6,284 nt of DNA from contig DTSF01000359.1 in NCBI GenBank assembly GCA_012965485.1, positions 1 to 6,284 of the forward strand. Direction: 5' to 3'. The notes below the pieces were generated by a model. That model ran no database searches and was not told where the DNA came from. It saw nothing but the letters and a program-made list of their open reading frames with translations. Positions 1-6,247 of the stretch are shown here, piece by piece (position 1 is the stretch's first letter; every line of letters begins with the position of its first letter). Made by a program: the position numbers and the translations under genes. Origin of the DNA: Dehalococcoidia bacterium. Lineage in GTDB: Bacteria; Chloroflexota; Dehalococcoidia; SAR202; UBA826.

Positions 1-1277
1 ACCGTTGGTAACCCACCGTGCCACTGCATAAACACATCTTTAGCATGGAGGTCAGATCCTTTCAAAATATCTCCTAAAACAGTACTACCTTGCAGATGGT
101 CAGGAATTTCAATTCCTAAGATGTCCAACAAGGTCGGAACGATATCTACATGACCAAAATTTCCGCCTATCTTTACTTGATCTATATTTAACCAAGGGAC
201 CTTCATAAGCATCGGTACCCTAGATACCTCTTCATAAAATGATCGTTTATTAAGCATTCCCCGGTCGCCCAAACTATCCCCGTGATCACTTGTGAAAATC
301 ACCGCGGTGTCATCTTCAAACCCGAAATCTGTCAGACCTTGTAATACCTTACCGACCCCCTCATCTAATAAGGTTACATTCCCATAATACCTAGCCCTTA
401 ATCTCCTCCAGTCGTCTGCTGTATTCAAATCATGTTCACTGCCGCTAAGATAGTAATCAGACCTAGCCCTATTGAATAAAGCGCTTTTGTCATCTGGTTT
501 TTCTAAAAAAACTTCGCCATCGGGAATTAATGAGGGATCGTACATATCGTTGTAGGGACCGTTGTAGGGCGGATGTGGTTCAAACATCATCACATAAAGT
601 ATGAAAGGCCGATCGCTCCCTGAGTGATTTTGTAAAAATGCATAGGCTTTATCACCTAAAAAATTCGACATGGAATGTTGCGCTGGCAGTTGGGATCTTT
701 GTTCCGGTGTAAAGGATGTATGGCCTTCGTAAAAACCCTCAGGCTCATATCCGAAGTTTTCCAGATATTGAAAGTAATCCGACTTGAGTGACCTATCTTC
801 CCTTTTATAACTAATTGGCTTATCTAATTCATCCCGCGCGTCCTCAACACTGACCCAATGATCGAATCCGTGTTGTCGATTTAAATCATCTCCCAAGTGC
901 CATTTCCCAAAATATGCAGTCACATAATCATCAGGTACCATTTCAGATAAGCATTTAGTATGTGGTGACAAGGTACTGCCTGATCGGCCTGGAGTATTGT
1001 TCCTAATCACTCCAGCCGAATGGGGGTACAAACCAGTCATCATAGTAGCTCGCGCAGGTGTACATACTGCCTGGGTTACATAAGAGTTTTCAAAAACGTA
1101 GGACTGGGTGGCCAAAAAGTTCAGATTTGGTGCCTTTACCCAATCATTTCCATAACACTGCATCGTGTCAGTACGTTGCTGGTCCGAGCAAATAAATACC
1201 AAGTTTTTCTTTTTATCCAAAACAGCTCGCTTCGCATAACATTTCCAATATGTGGTACCTCGCAACTCTATCACCAT
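1..1277 (-). CDS. S1-family sulfatase (cysteine type), 3' end cut off by the window edge
   Basis: Hydrolyses sulfate esters; the exact substrate cannot be told. The reading frame is open on the minus strand from the ATG at 1277 to the left edge, giving about 425 residues; the C-terminus is missing. Numbered from that ATG, the protein shows the calcium-binding SDQQRTD motif near residues 31-37 (D32, Q33), the CTPAR active-site motif with C72 (the cysteine that sulfatase-modifying enzymes convert to formylglycine), GKWHLG with K125 and H127, EPHPPYNGPY in the middle, and SDHGD with D331 and H332 completing the metal site. All key residues are present, so the visible part looks functional. There is no signal peptide, so a cytoplasmic enzyme is likely. 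The start is uncertain: no good SD precedes the ATG at 1277, and the core fold begins only at KKNLVFICSDQQ, so a TTG at 1220 is an alternative. It lies downstream of the ureohydrolase on the same strand, but a gap of about 450 bases makes cotranscription doubtful. Confidence 0.93.
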   Translation of the reverse strand, partial: MVIELRGTTYWKCYAKRAVLDKKKNLVFICSDQQRTDTMQCYGNDWVKAPNLNFLATQSYVFENSYVTQAVCTPARATMMTGLYPHSAGVIRNNTPGRSGSTLSPHTKCLSEMVPDDYVTAYFGKWHLGDDLNRQHGFDHWVSVEDARDELDKPISYKREDRSLKSDYFQYLENFGYEPEGFYEGHTSFTPEQRSQLPAQHSMSNFLGDKAYAFLQNHSGSDRPFILYVMMFEPHPPYNGPYNDMYDPSLIPDGEVFLEKPDDKSALFNRARSDYYLSGSEHDLNTADDWRRLRARYYGNVTLLDEGVGKVLQGLTDFGFEDDTAVIFTSDHGDSLGDRGMLNKRSFYEEVSRVPMLMKVPWLNIDQVKIGGNFGHVDIVPTLLDILGIEIPDHLQGSTVLGDILKGSDLHAKDVFMQWHGGLPT

Positions 1278-1731
1278 TCGTTTTTTAAATGTTACTGGAA
1301 ATATCAACCAATCCAGCGCACGGTGCGAAGAGAAATCGTACTGTTTGGAGGTAGCTAAATGGGGTACCCAGAAGGAATGTCACGGGTGCAAGGTTTTGTC
1401 CAGTGGTCAGATAATTCATCTGAGCAAATTTTCTGATGGGATCGAGATGTTAAATGAATCTGGTCACTACACACTCAAAAATCTTGATACGAATTGTGAA
1501 TATTTGTCCATTAAATCTTCCTGATATAGCTTTAGAAGTATTACTGGAGCGGCTTTTGGAGGCAGCGTGCGAATTCGAAACGCGGAATAGAGGTTTTGTA
1601 GGGGTAGGAGCTAGTTTCTACTTTGGCTCTATAAACTTCGGCAGTTGCAAAATCAGATCCTATAAGGCCCCATGATCGTTATAGGCGGCTTCATTCGCTA
1701 GAATTTATGGAAAAATTATGGGCGGTTATTC
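1278..1731. other. Intergenic stretch with no recognisable gene
   Basis: About 450 bases lie between the start of the sulfatase and the stop of the ureohydrolase. The sulfatase frame stays open upstream of its ATG until a stop at 1380-1382, but that extension (positions 1278-1379) looks non-coding. Short open stretches exist on both strands, for instance minus 1541-1678 and plus 1454-1675. None has an SD plus start or a motif I recognise. No hairpin followed by a T-run was found downstream of the ureohydrolase. It may contain a sulfatase promoter or a decayed gene. Confidence 0.5.
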
Positions 1732-2721
1732 CTAGTTTCCCCGCTTAGCGATCCACCTGGGCTGATCGCAAATCTGCCCCAGAAATTCCAGAATGGTGTG
1801 GGCGCCCATGTATGAGGTTATACCTGTTCCCACATCCAGCTGCGGGTTGACCTCAACCAGGTCGAATCCGATGATCTCGGCGTGTCTCGCCAACGTTGCC
1901 AGTGAGTCTCGAAGATCAGCGTATGACATGCCGTTGGGTTCCGCAGACACACATCCCGGAACCAACGGCAGGTCCAGTACATCGATGTCGATACTCACGT
2001 AGATTGGGGCATCCTTCGGAACCAGTTCGGTCATGCCATTCGGACCCATCTCTTTAAACTCCTTCATTCCTATGACACGGTTACCATCGTTGATAGAGTC
2101 GTCAATCCAAGCCTTGTTGTTGCGGATACTACGGATTCCAACCTGTGTAAGGCTCTCAACATGGTCCATCTGGTGGATGTGACGGAAAGCATGGGAATTA
2201 GTGTATTCGAAGCCGTGAACGAAGGGTCTATAGTCGATATGGGCGTCGAAGTGGACGACATGGAGAGGCTCATTGTATGCTCGGACAACTGGAAAGGTAA
2301 TAGCATGGTCGCCTCCTAGCACCACTGGCATCGCGCCTTTATCCAACACCATCCGAGTCAGGTTAGTAATATTCTCGAAAGTACCTTCAACATCAGTGGG
2401 AATGACATTCGCGTCACCCACATCTACAATTCGATTGTTATCAAGCTCATATTCTAGGAACACTTTGTTGGTGTCGTGGTCAAAGTAGCCAACGCCATTA
2501 GCCCCGAATCGTAGAGATTGCTCCCTTATCGAGCGTGACCCGAATCGTGAACCGGGCATGAATGGAGAGCCTTCATCCGTTGGCGCGCCCATCACGGCGA
2601 TATCCGCGTCCAACTGGTCAAGATCATGACAGACCGGTGTTCTTAGAAATGAGACTAATCCAGCAAACCCGTAGTTTGGTTTACCCCGGTTGGTCGGATG
2701 TTGCGCCTTACGTTGTGTCAT
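1732..2721 (-). CDS. Ureohydrolase of the agmatinase/arginase superfamily
   Basis: Predicted manganese- or nickel-dependent hydrolase that splits a guanidino compound into urea and an amine or ammonia. Family members act on agmatine, guanidinobutyrate, guanidinopropionate, arginine, formiminoglutamate or guanidine; the substrate here is not determined. The 329-residue length is normal. Motifs in order: an N-terminal MGAPTDEGSPFMPGSRFG segment (44-61) matching the family's GxPxD...PGxRFGP region; GGDH (136-139, ligand H139); DAHID (159-163, ligands D159, H161 and D163); NSHAF with H177; SIDIDVLD (243-250, ligands D245 and D247); AEPNG with E261; and a C-terminal EVNPQLD (290-296). All metal ligands are present. 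After the last aspartate the usual LDP is LDL, and the following loop reads PGCVSAEPNG rather than the PGTGTPEPGG typical of agmatinases, so the substrate pocket may differ. The ATG start is supported by AGGA eight bases upstream. The speB name is withheld because the specificity is unclear. Confidence 0.93.
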   Translation of the reverse strand: MTQRKAQHPTNRGKPNYGFAGLVSFLRTPVCHDLDQLDADIAVMGAPTDEGSPFMPGSRFGSRSIREQSLRFGANGVGYFDHDTNKVFLEYELDNNRIVDVGDANVIPTDVEGTFENITNLTRMVLDKGAMPVVLGGDHAITFPVVRAYNEPLHVVHFDAHIDYRPFVHGFEYTNSHAFRHIHQMDHVESLTQVGIRSIRNNKAWIDDSINDGNRVIGMKEFKEMGPNGMTELVPKDAPIYVSIDIDVLDLPLVPGCVSAEPNGMSYADLRDSLATLARHAEIIGFDLVEVNPQLDVGTGITSYMGAHTILEFLGQICDQPRWIAKRGN

Positions 2722-2729
2722 TTATTGAT

Positions 2730-2733
2730 TCCT
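2730..2733 (-). promoter_or_regulatory. Shine-Dalgarno site of the ureohydrolase
   Basis: On the minus strand the leader reads AAAAAGGAATCAATAA directly before the ATG at 2721. The AGGA core is eight bases from the start codon, and a second purine run (GAGGAAA) lies just further upstream. This fixes the chosen start. Confidence 0.75.
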
Positions 2734-2762
2734 TTTTCCTCATTTCTTTCTGAATCATGGAT

Positions 2763-2780
2763 ATCGGATTCCTTTCCGAT
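2763..2780. repeat. 18-base inverted repeat in the ureohydrolase leader
   Basis: ATCGGA and TCCGAT form perfect six-base arms around a six-base centre (TTCCTT). The repeat lies 42 bases upstream of the ureohydrolase start codon and just downstream of its proposed promoter, where a repressor operator would block transcription. It could equally form a small hairpin in the mRNA leader. The sequence shows the symmetry; the regulatory role is inference. Confidence 0.45.
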
Positions 2781-2793
2781 CTTGTTATAGGCA

Positions 2794-2820
2794 ATGATAC
2801 CTGTTTATTGGTTTTTTCAA
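2794..2820 (-). promoter_or_regulatory. Candidate sigma70-type promoter for the ureohydrolase
   Basis: On the minus strand TTGAAA (2820-2815) and TATCAT (2799-2794) each match the -35 and -10 consensus at five of six positions. The 15-base spacer is shorter than ideal. A second possible -10, TATAAC, lies at 2789-2784. It sits in the AT-rich stretch upstream of the gene, with the 18-base inverted repeat just downstream. Confidence 0.35.
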
Positions 2821-2913
2821 AGAAATACCAGTTAAAGAGTAGTAATTAATTGCGGTGGGAAGAGGTTCCCCAAAAAATGTCAGCAGACCCGACAGGCTAG
2901 GGGTGAGAAAAGG

Positions 2914-2958
2914 TGGTGCCCAGGAAGGGGCTCAAACCCCCATTCTCTTATGGAAAGG
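2914..2958 (-). tRNA. 3' fragment of a tRNA-Leu gene (pseudo-tRNA or attachment-site scar)
   Basis: Read on the minus strand, this segment ends in CCTGGGC-A-CCA, the 3' acceptor strand, discriminator base and CCA of many bacterial leucine tRNAs whose 5' acceptor is GCCCAGG. Immediately before it is a T arm: GGGGG (2941-2937), a seven-base loop TTTGAGC (2936-2930; consensus TTCRANY, so C56 is changed to T), then CCCTT (2929-2925), giving three G-C and two G-T pairs. Before that, CTT-TCCAT-AAG could be the long variable arm of a class II tRNA. Upstream, where the 5' half should be, there is no GCCCAGG and no pairing anticodon stem. It therefore looks like a fragment rather than a working tRNA. 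Such 3' pieces are left at one end of elements that integrate into tRNA genes. The tRNA resemblance is seen in the sequence; the leucine identity and att role are inferred. Confidence 0.55.
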
Positions 2959-2969
2959 TCGTTGTATCC

Positions 2970-3407
2970 TCAGGTCGTATCTGACTCCTGTTCCTTTGAC
3001 CATGACCTCGCCTCTAATCTGGCAGCGTAACGATTTGGAGCATTCATTCCCCGGATCCGCAAATCTATTCCAGCTTTCGATTGAGCCTTAGACGGCATGC
3101 TAGTTTCCTGAGGTCTTCGGTTCAATAGCCGTTCAGAAAACGCATCTATGTTTTTTTCAAATGCGTCCCTCCAGCCAGCTGTGCGATCAAATGCGGGATT
3201 GGTTTCCAAAATACCTATTTCGTTGAACCTATCCATGAACTGCATATCTGCTTGGGATTCCCCTTCCCATATAAACACACGCTTGTCGTTACCAAGGTTG
3301 TATGCACCTATCAGATTTATTGAAGGTGGCGCTTGACCATTCCATACTGTAGCCCACAATTCGGGGTCTCTTGATCTATCAGAAGTTAATATCGATACAA
3401 ATAGCAC
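2970..3407 (-). CDS. Small conserved-looking protein, probable ferredoxin-like alpha/beta fold
   Basis: The gene encodes 145 residues and starts at GTG; a stop codon lies only two codons further upstream in frame. A GAGGA SD nine bases before the GTG makes this a well-supported gene. The first 95 or so residues suggest a beta-alpha-beta-beta-alpha order: a hydrophobic strand MLFVSILTS, a helix around DPELWATVWNG, strands INLIGAYNLG and KRVFIWEGES, then helix DMQFMDRFNEIG. This resembles small dimeric alpha/beta-barrel proteins of the DUF3303 or EthD kind, but I cannot assign a family with certainty. The last 45 or so residues (about 101-145) are polar, rich in R, K, E and S, and probably disordered. 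There is no signal peptide or membrane segment. It ends 12 bases from the tRNA-like fragment, so its tail could be altered by an old insertion junction. Function unknown. Confidence 0.72.
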   Translation of the reverse strand: MLFVSILTSDRSRDPELWATVWNGQAPPSINLIGAYNLGNDKRVFIWEGESQADMQFMDRFNEIGILETNPAFDRTAGWRDAFEKNIDAFSERLLNRRPQETSMPSKAQSKAGIDLRIRGMNAPNRYAARLEARSWSKEQESDTT

Positions 3408-3416
3408 GCACTACCG

Positions 3417-3421
3417 TCCTC
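3417..3421 (-). promoter_or_regulatory. Shine-Dalgarno site that decides a GTG start
   Basis: GAGGA on the minus strand lies nine bases upstream of the GTG at 3407. A competing ATG at 3423 overlaps this site but opens a different frame of only 14 codons. The GTG is therefore the start of the 145-residue protein. Confidence 0.65.
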
Positions 3422-3447
3422 ATTATTTAAGCACTCAAAGGTGAGCG

Positions 3448-3493
3448 ATTCTCTTGTTTCTTTTTTCCACTACCAGCCAAGAATTCTCTTGTT
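3448..3493. repeat. Direct repeat ATTCTCTTGTT, two copies 35 bases apart
   Basis: The 11-base word occurs exactly at 3448-3458 and 3483-3493, upstream of the small minus-strand gene. The spacing could suit a regulator binding in its promoter region, or it may be chance in AT-rich DNA. The first eight bases also occur at 2942-2949 in the tRNA-like fragment. Confidence 0.4.
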
Positions 3494-3690
3494 GATCCGT
3501 TAAATCCAATATCTGCCTAACCAAGATAACCGCACACAGGAAGTAAAATATTGGGCTTACCTTCAATTAGATCAATGACTCTTTTTAAGAACTATATAAC
3601 CAAAAAGCCGCGAAGGAAAGTTGCAGTCAGCGTTGAAGACACACTCGTTAATCAATAGAAGCACCTTTAATTCATCACAGCAAAAGCCAT

Positions 3691-3705
3691 GGTTTCTAAG
3701 AAACC
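3691..3705. repeat. Perfect short inverted repeat GGTTTC-TAA-GAAACC
   Basis: Six-base arms surround a three-base centre in the divergent intergenic region. No T-run follows on either strand, so it is not an intrinsic terminator. It could be a protein-binding site for one of the divergent genes; this is only inferred from symmetry and location. Confidence 0.4.
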
Positions 3706-3731
3706 CCAACACTTAGTAGTTTACAACCATA

Positions 3732-3770
3732 GTCCCGATTTAATTAACTGAAAATATTGATTGTCCCGAT
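3732..3770. repeat. Direct repeat GTCCCGAT, two copies 31 bases apart
   Basis: The eight-base word lies at 3732-3739 and 3763-3770, about three helical turns apart, so both copies would face the same side of the DNA. It is about 130 bases upstream of the oxidoreductase start. A role as paired regulator sites is possible but unproven. Confidence 0.3.
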
Positions 3771-3858
3771 AGCTTTCCATGAAAAAATAAGTACTCATAG
3801 TGCCCTTTCTTAGGTTTAACCGAATACGAACATACATTTTTTCGATAAAGTATTTATG

Positions 3859-3891
3859 TACAATTGACAAGACACGCAGTAGGTCTACAAA
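3859..3891 (+). promoter_or_regulatory. Candidate promoter elements upstream of the Gfo/Idh/MocA gene
   Basis: Two overlapping possibilities are visible. TTGACA at 3864-3869 is a perfect -35 with TACAAA at 3886-3891 (16-base spacer), which would start transcription almost at the start codon and give a leaderless or very short leader. Alternatively, TACAAT at 3859-3864 is a good -10 with only a poor -35 upstream. Which one is used cannot be decided from sequence. Confidence 0.3.
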
Positions 3892-3900
3892 CAGAGCGAG

Positions 3901-4911
3901 ATGATGATGAAACTGTCAATTTGTATAATCGGATGCGGGGGGTATGCCCGGAACGTTTTGCATGACATACACGACATGACCGACCAGTTTGAATTCTATT
4001 TCGCTAGCCGTGACATCAAAAAAGCCCGCCGGTACTCCCAGGAATTTGGCGGCGCAGGGTTCTTCGGAGATTACGAGGAAGCCGTCGCCGACCCGCGTAT
4101 CCAGTCGCTCTACTTCTTCACTCCCCACCATATTCACCTCGACAATGTGGAGTTGGCGGCGCAATACGGCAAGCACATTCTCATGGAAAAACCCATTGCC
4201 AGGAGTGTCCGAGAGGCACAGACGATCGTTGCAGCCGCCCGTGATGCTGGCGTCAAGCTAATGATAGCCGAGAACTACCGATTTCTTTCGACCGTGAATA
4301 AGGCACGCGAAATAATGGATCAGGGGCCTATTGGAGATTCGTTCGGCGAGCTTCGCCAACTCGACATCTCTGCCCAGGGATACCACGAACCGCAGGGGTG
4401 GCGCAGAAGCGCCGAAATGAATGGCGGCGGGGTATTTATCGACGGGGGCATCCACTTTGTTGACATAATGTTGAATCTCGGCGGTTTCCCAGAATCGGTC
4501 CACGCCATCCAACCTCCCCAGCTCTTCACTGATGTCGAGGGAGAAGACAGCATGGTCATGACTGCCAGGCTGCCAGAGGGTGTGCCTGCGACCATCAACT
4601 TCTCCCGCTCCACGCCTGTACGCGAAAACCCACCCATGGTGCATCTGACAGGGACCAAAGGCAAGCTCAGCTTCGCTCCCAACGGCACTGAACTGTCAAT
4701 TGAGAACCTCCAAGAGCGCAGAACCGTCCAGGTCCCAGCCCCCCGGAGAGGCGTGAGGCAAATGGTCTCGGAGTTCCGAAAAGCGATCCAAGACGATCGG
4801 GAGCCGGTCATGTCCGGTCACGAAGCAATCCGTGACCTCGCAATCGTACTGGCGGCCTACGAATCCGCACGCACCGGTCAGGCAGTCCCACTCATCGAAC
4901 CCAAGCTTTGA
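3901..4911 (+). CDS. Gfo/Idh/MocA-family NAD(P)-dependent oxidoreductase
   Basis: Probable dehydrogenase or reductase acting on a sugar, cyclitol or similar polyol; substrate unknown. The 336-residue length is usual. The N-terminal Rossmann domain (about 1-120) shows IIGCGGYA (9-16), in which the third glycine of GxGxxG is replaced by alanine. EKP at 96-98 carries the family lysine K97. ENYRF (124-128) begins the C-terminal alpha/beta domain, which contains GGGVFIDGGIHFVD (175-188) with D181 and H185, the usual partners of the catalytic lysine. There is no signal peptide, so it should be cytoplasmic. The gene opens with three consecutive ATG codons. The purine run GAGCGAG touches the first, so the third ATG (3907) has the better spacing and may be the true start. 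By eye the gene is more GC-rich than its neighbours. It is followed on the same strand by a flavin oxidoreductase after 124 bases. Confidence 0.92.
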   Translation: MMMKLSICIIGCGGYARNVLHDIHDMTDQFEFYFASRDIKKARRYSQEFGGAGFFGDYEEAVADPRIQSLYFFTPHHIHLDNVELAAQYGKHILMEKPIARSVREAQTIVAAARDAGVKLMIAENYRFLSTVNKAREIMDQGPIGDSFGELRQLDISAQGYHEPQGWRRSAEMNGGGVFIDGGIHFVDIMLNLGGFPESVHAIQPPQLFTDVEGEDSMVMTARLPEGVPATINFSRSTPVRENPPMVHLTGTKGKLSFAPNGTELSIENLQERRTVQVPAPRRGVRQMVSEFRKAIQDDREPVMSGHEAIRDLAIVLAAYESARTGQAVPLIEPKL

Positions 4912-5020
4912 CCACTCGTTTCAAGTTTTCCGTGACCCCGAATGATGTGAAACAATTTATGGTAACGGGAGAAACTGCGCGTTTAGATTACTATATATCT
5001 TCACCTATCAGGGTCCACAT

Positions 5021-5027
5021 GGAGAGG
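5021..5027 (+). promoter_or_regulatory. Strong Shine-Dalgarno site of the DAO-family gene
   Basis: GGAGAGG lies eight bases before the ATG at 5036. It sits inside a five-codon ORF (ATG at 5019, TAA at 5034-5036) whose stop overlaps the start codon of the gene as TAATG. This could be chance. Confidence 0.75.
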
Positions 5028-5035
5028 ATTGAATA

Positions 5036-6205
5036 ATGACGGAAACATGTGACGCAATAATTATTGGTGGTGGGGTCATGGGAGCGAGCATAATTTCAAA
5101 TCTCGCCACCAGTGGGGTCACCAATACGATCCTTCTGGAAAAATCAACAATTGGAGCAGGTTCTACGGGAAGATCCTCCGGTGCCATAAGAATGCATTAC
5201 TCCACCAAAGTGAATGCTTCCTTGGCTCACGAAAGCCTAAAAGTGTTTACAAACTTTTCTGACATAGTGGGAGGAGATGTTGGTTTTGTAAAAACAGGGT
5301 ATATGGTTTTTGCGCCCTCAAAAGCAGCTCAGGCATTTCGTGAAAACATTTCCATGCAACAAGCCGTTGGCATCTCCACAAGAGAAATCGATCACAAAGA
5401 AGCTACAGAGCTTGCCCCGGTTTTCAAAATAGCTGAAGGAGAACACATTGCATGGGAAGAGGATTCCGGTCACGCCGATCCCTCTGCAACCGCTCTTGCA
5501 TACATAAACCATGCGAGGGCAAACGGAGCGACTATACACCTCGAAACACCAGTCACGGATATCAAAATATCTGAATCAGGATCCCACCAAGTTATCACCG
5601 AAAAAGCTTGTTTTGAGTCAGAGACCGTGATCATAGCTACCGGACCGTGGACAAGCAGTCTTTTGAAAAAAATAGATGTTTCTCTACCCCTTTTGCCAAC
5701 CAGACATGAGGTTTTCCTAATAAAGAGGAACCTTAACAAAATTCCGACTCACCCTGGAGGAGGGGATATGGCAAACTTGATATATTTCCGACCAGAAGGC
5801 CATGACCTCACCTTGGTTGGGAATGGCAATCACGAGGAGACTGCGAATCCAGATTCTTACAACCAAAAATATAATCTGTCATACGCCGCCGATGTATGGA
5901 CCCGTTTGACTAAAAGAATCCCTTCTATTGCGGACGCCGAACTATTTACAGGGTATTCCGGTCTTTATACAACCACTCCTGATTTACATCCCATCATTGA
6001 CTCTGTGGACGGCATAAACGGCCTGTTCGTCTGTTCCGGTTTTAGTGGACATGGTTTCAAACTTGCTCCAGCAGTCGGGACAGTGGTGGCGGAGTTAATA
6101 ACCCAAGGAAAAGCCACCACTGTGAACATAGAACCATTAAAAATGAATCGATTTGCAAATGGAAAACTCAACACAACGAAATATTCCTTCAAAGTCATCG
6201 CCTAG
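5036..6205 (+). CDS. FAD-dependent oxidoreductase of the DAO family (SoxB-like)
   Basis: Predicted to oxidise the C-N bond of an amino acid or N-methylated amine, as do sarcosine oxidase beta subunits, dimethylglycine dehydrogenases and D-amino acid dehydrogenases; the substrate is not known. The 389-residue length fits single-domain family members and lacks the aminomethyltransferase-like domain of longer dehydrogenases. The N-terminus carries the dinucleotide-binding motif IIIGGGVMGAS (8-18) with G11, G13 and G16, and E35 at the end of the second strand for the ribose. GAGSTGRSSGAIR (40-52) is the FAD-contacting loop typical of SoxB-like proteins. ATGPW (201-205) is the usual second FAD contact. 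The C-terminus has TGYSGLYTTTPD (305-316) and GFSGHGFKLAP (335-345), both characteristic of this group. There is no signal peptide. The ATG is supported by GGAGAGG eight bases upstream. It lies 124 bases after the Gfo/Idh/MocA gene and is less GC-rich, so a shared operon is possible but not certain. Confidence 0.93.
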   Translation: MTETCDAIIIGGGVMGASIISNLATSGVTNTILLEKSTIGAGSTGRSSGAIRMHYSTKVNASLAHESLKVFTNFSDIVGGDVGFVKTGYMVFAPSKAAQAFRENISMQQAVGISTREIDHKEATELAPVFKIAEGEHIAWEEDSGHADPSATALAYINHARANGATIHLETPVTDIKISESGSHQVITEKACFESETVIIATGPWTSSLLKKIDVSLPLLPTRHEVFLIKRNLNKIPTHPGGGDMANLIYFRPEGHDLTLVGNGNHEETANPDSYNQKYNLSYAADVWTRLTKRIPSIADAELFTGYSGLYTTTPDLHPIIDSVDGINGLFVCSGFSGHGFKLAPAVGTVVAELITQGKATTVNIEPLKMNRFANGKLNTTKYSFKVIA

Positions 6206-6247
6206 TCATTGAGCAGTCAGCAGGAGAGGAATGATACAGGCGCTGGG

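Larger units (their letters stand above)
3408..3900. other. AT-rich divergent intergenic region
   Basis: About 490 bases separate the minus-strand small protein gene from the plus-strand oxidoreductase. They are visibly more AT-rich than the genes around them. I see no protein gene; the longest small ORF noted is a 27-codon ATG frame at 3575-3658 with no SD. The stretch carries two pairs of short direct repeats and one perfect inverted repeat (listed separately). It presumably contains the promoters of both flanking genes. Confidence 0.55.

Noticed and set aside
1020..1358. Plus-strand ORF across the sulfatase start
   Set aside because: It is antisense to the sulfatase active-site region, which carries unambiguous motifs, and has no features of its own.
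1541..1678. Minus-strand open stretch with a protein-like composition between the two left genes, as a gene remnant
   Set aside because: It has no start codon or SD and matches no family I recognise; the overlapping plus-strand frame is equally open.
2722..2860. A guanidine-type riboswitch upstream of the ureohydrolase
   Set aside because: I looked for paired hairpins with ACGR loops or other known guanidine riboswitch cores and saw none; only a simple inverted repeat is present.
2859..2880. GGGAA-GAGG-TTCCC hairpin as an intrinsic terminator
   Set aside because: On the plus strand it is followed by A residues, and on the minus strand the T-run comes before the hairpin, so neither orientation gives a terminator.
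2914..3010. A complete tRNA-Leu (GAG-like loop CTGAGGA upstream of the T arm)
   Set aside because: The supposed anticodon stem strands do not pair, no 5' acceptor GCCCAGG is found, and the region also encodes the end of the small protein. Only the 3' part is supported.
3575..3658. A 27-codon plus-strand ORF in the divergent region, basic in its middle
   Set aside because: No SD, no recognisable motif, and a length easily reached by chance.
4258..4811. Minus-strand ORFs of 128 and 163 codons inside the Gfo/Idh/MocA gene
   Set aside because: They are shadows of a GC-rich gene on the opposite strand and show low-complexity, motif-free translations.
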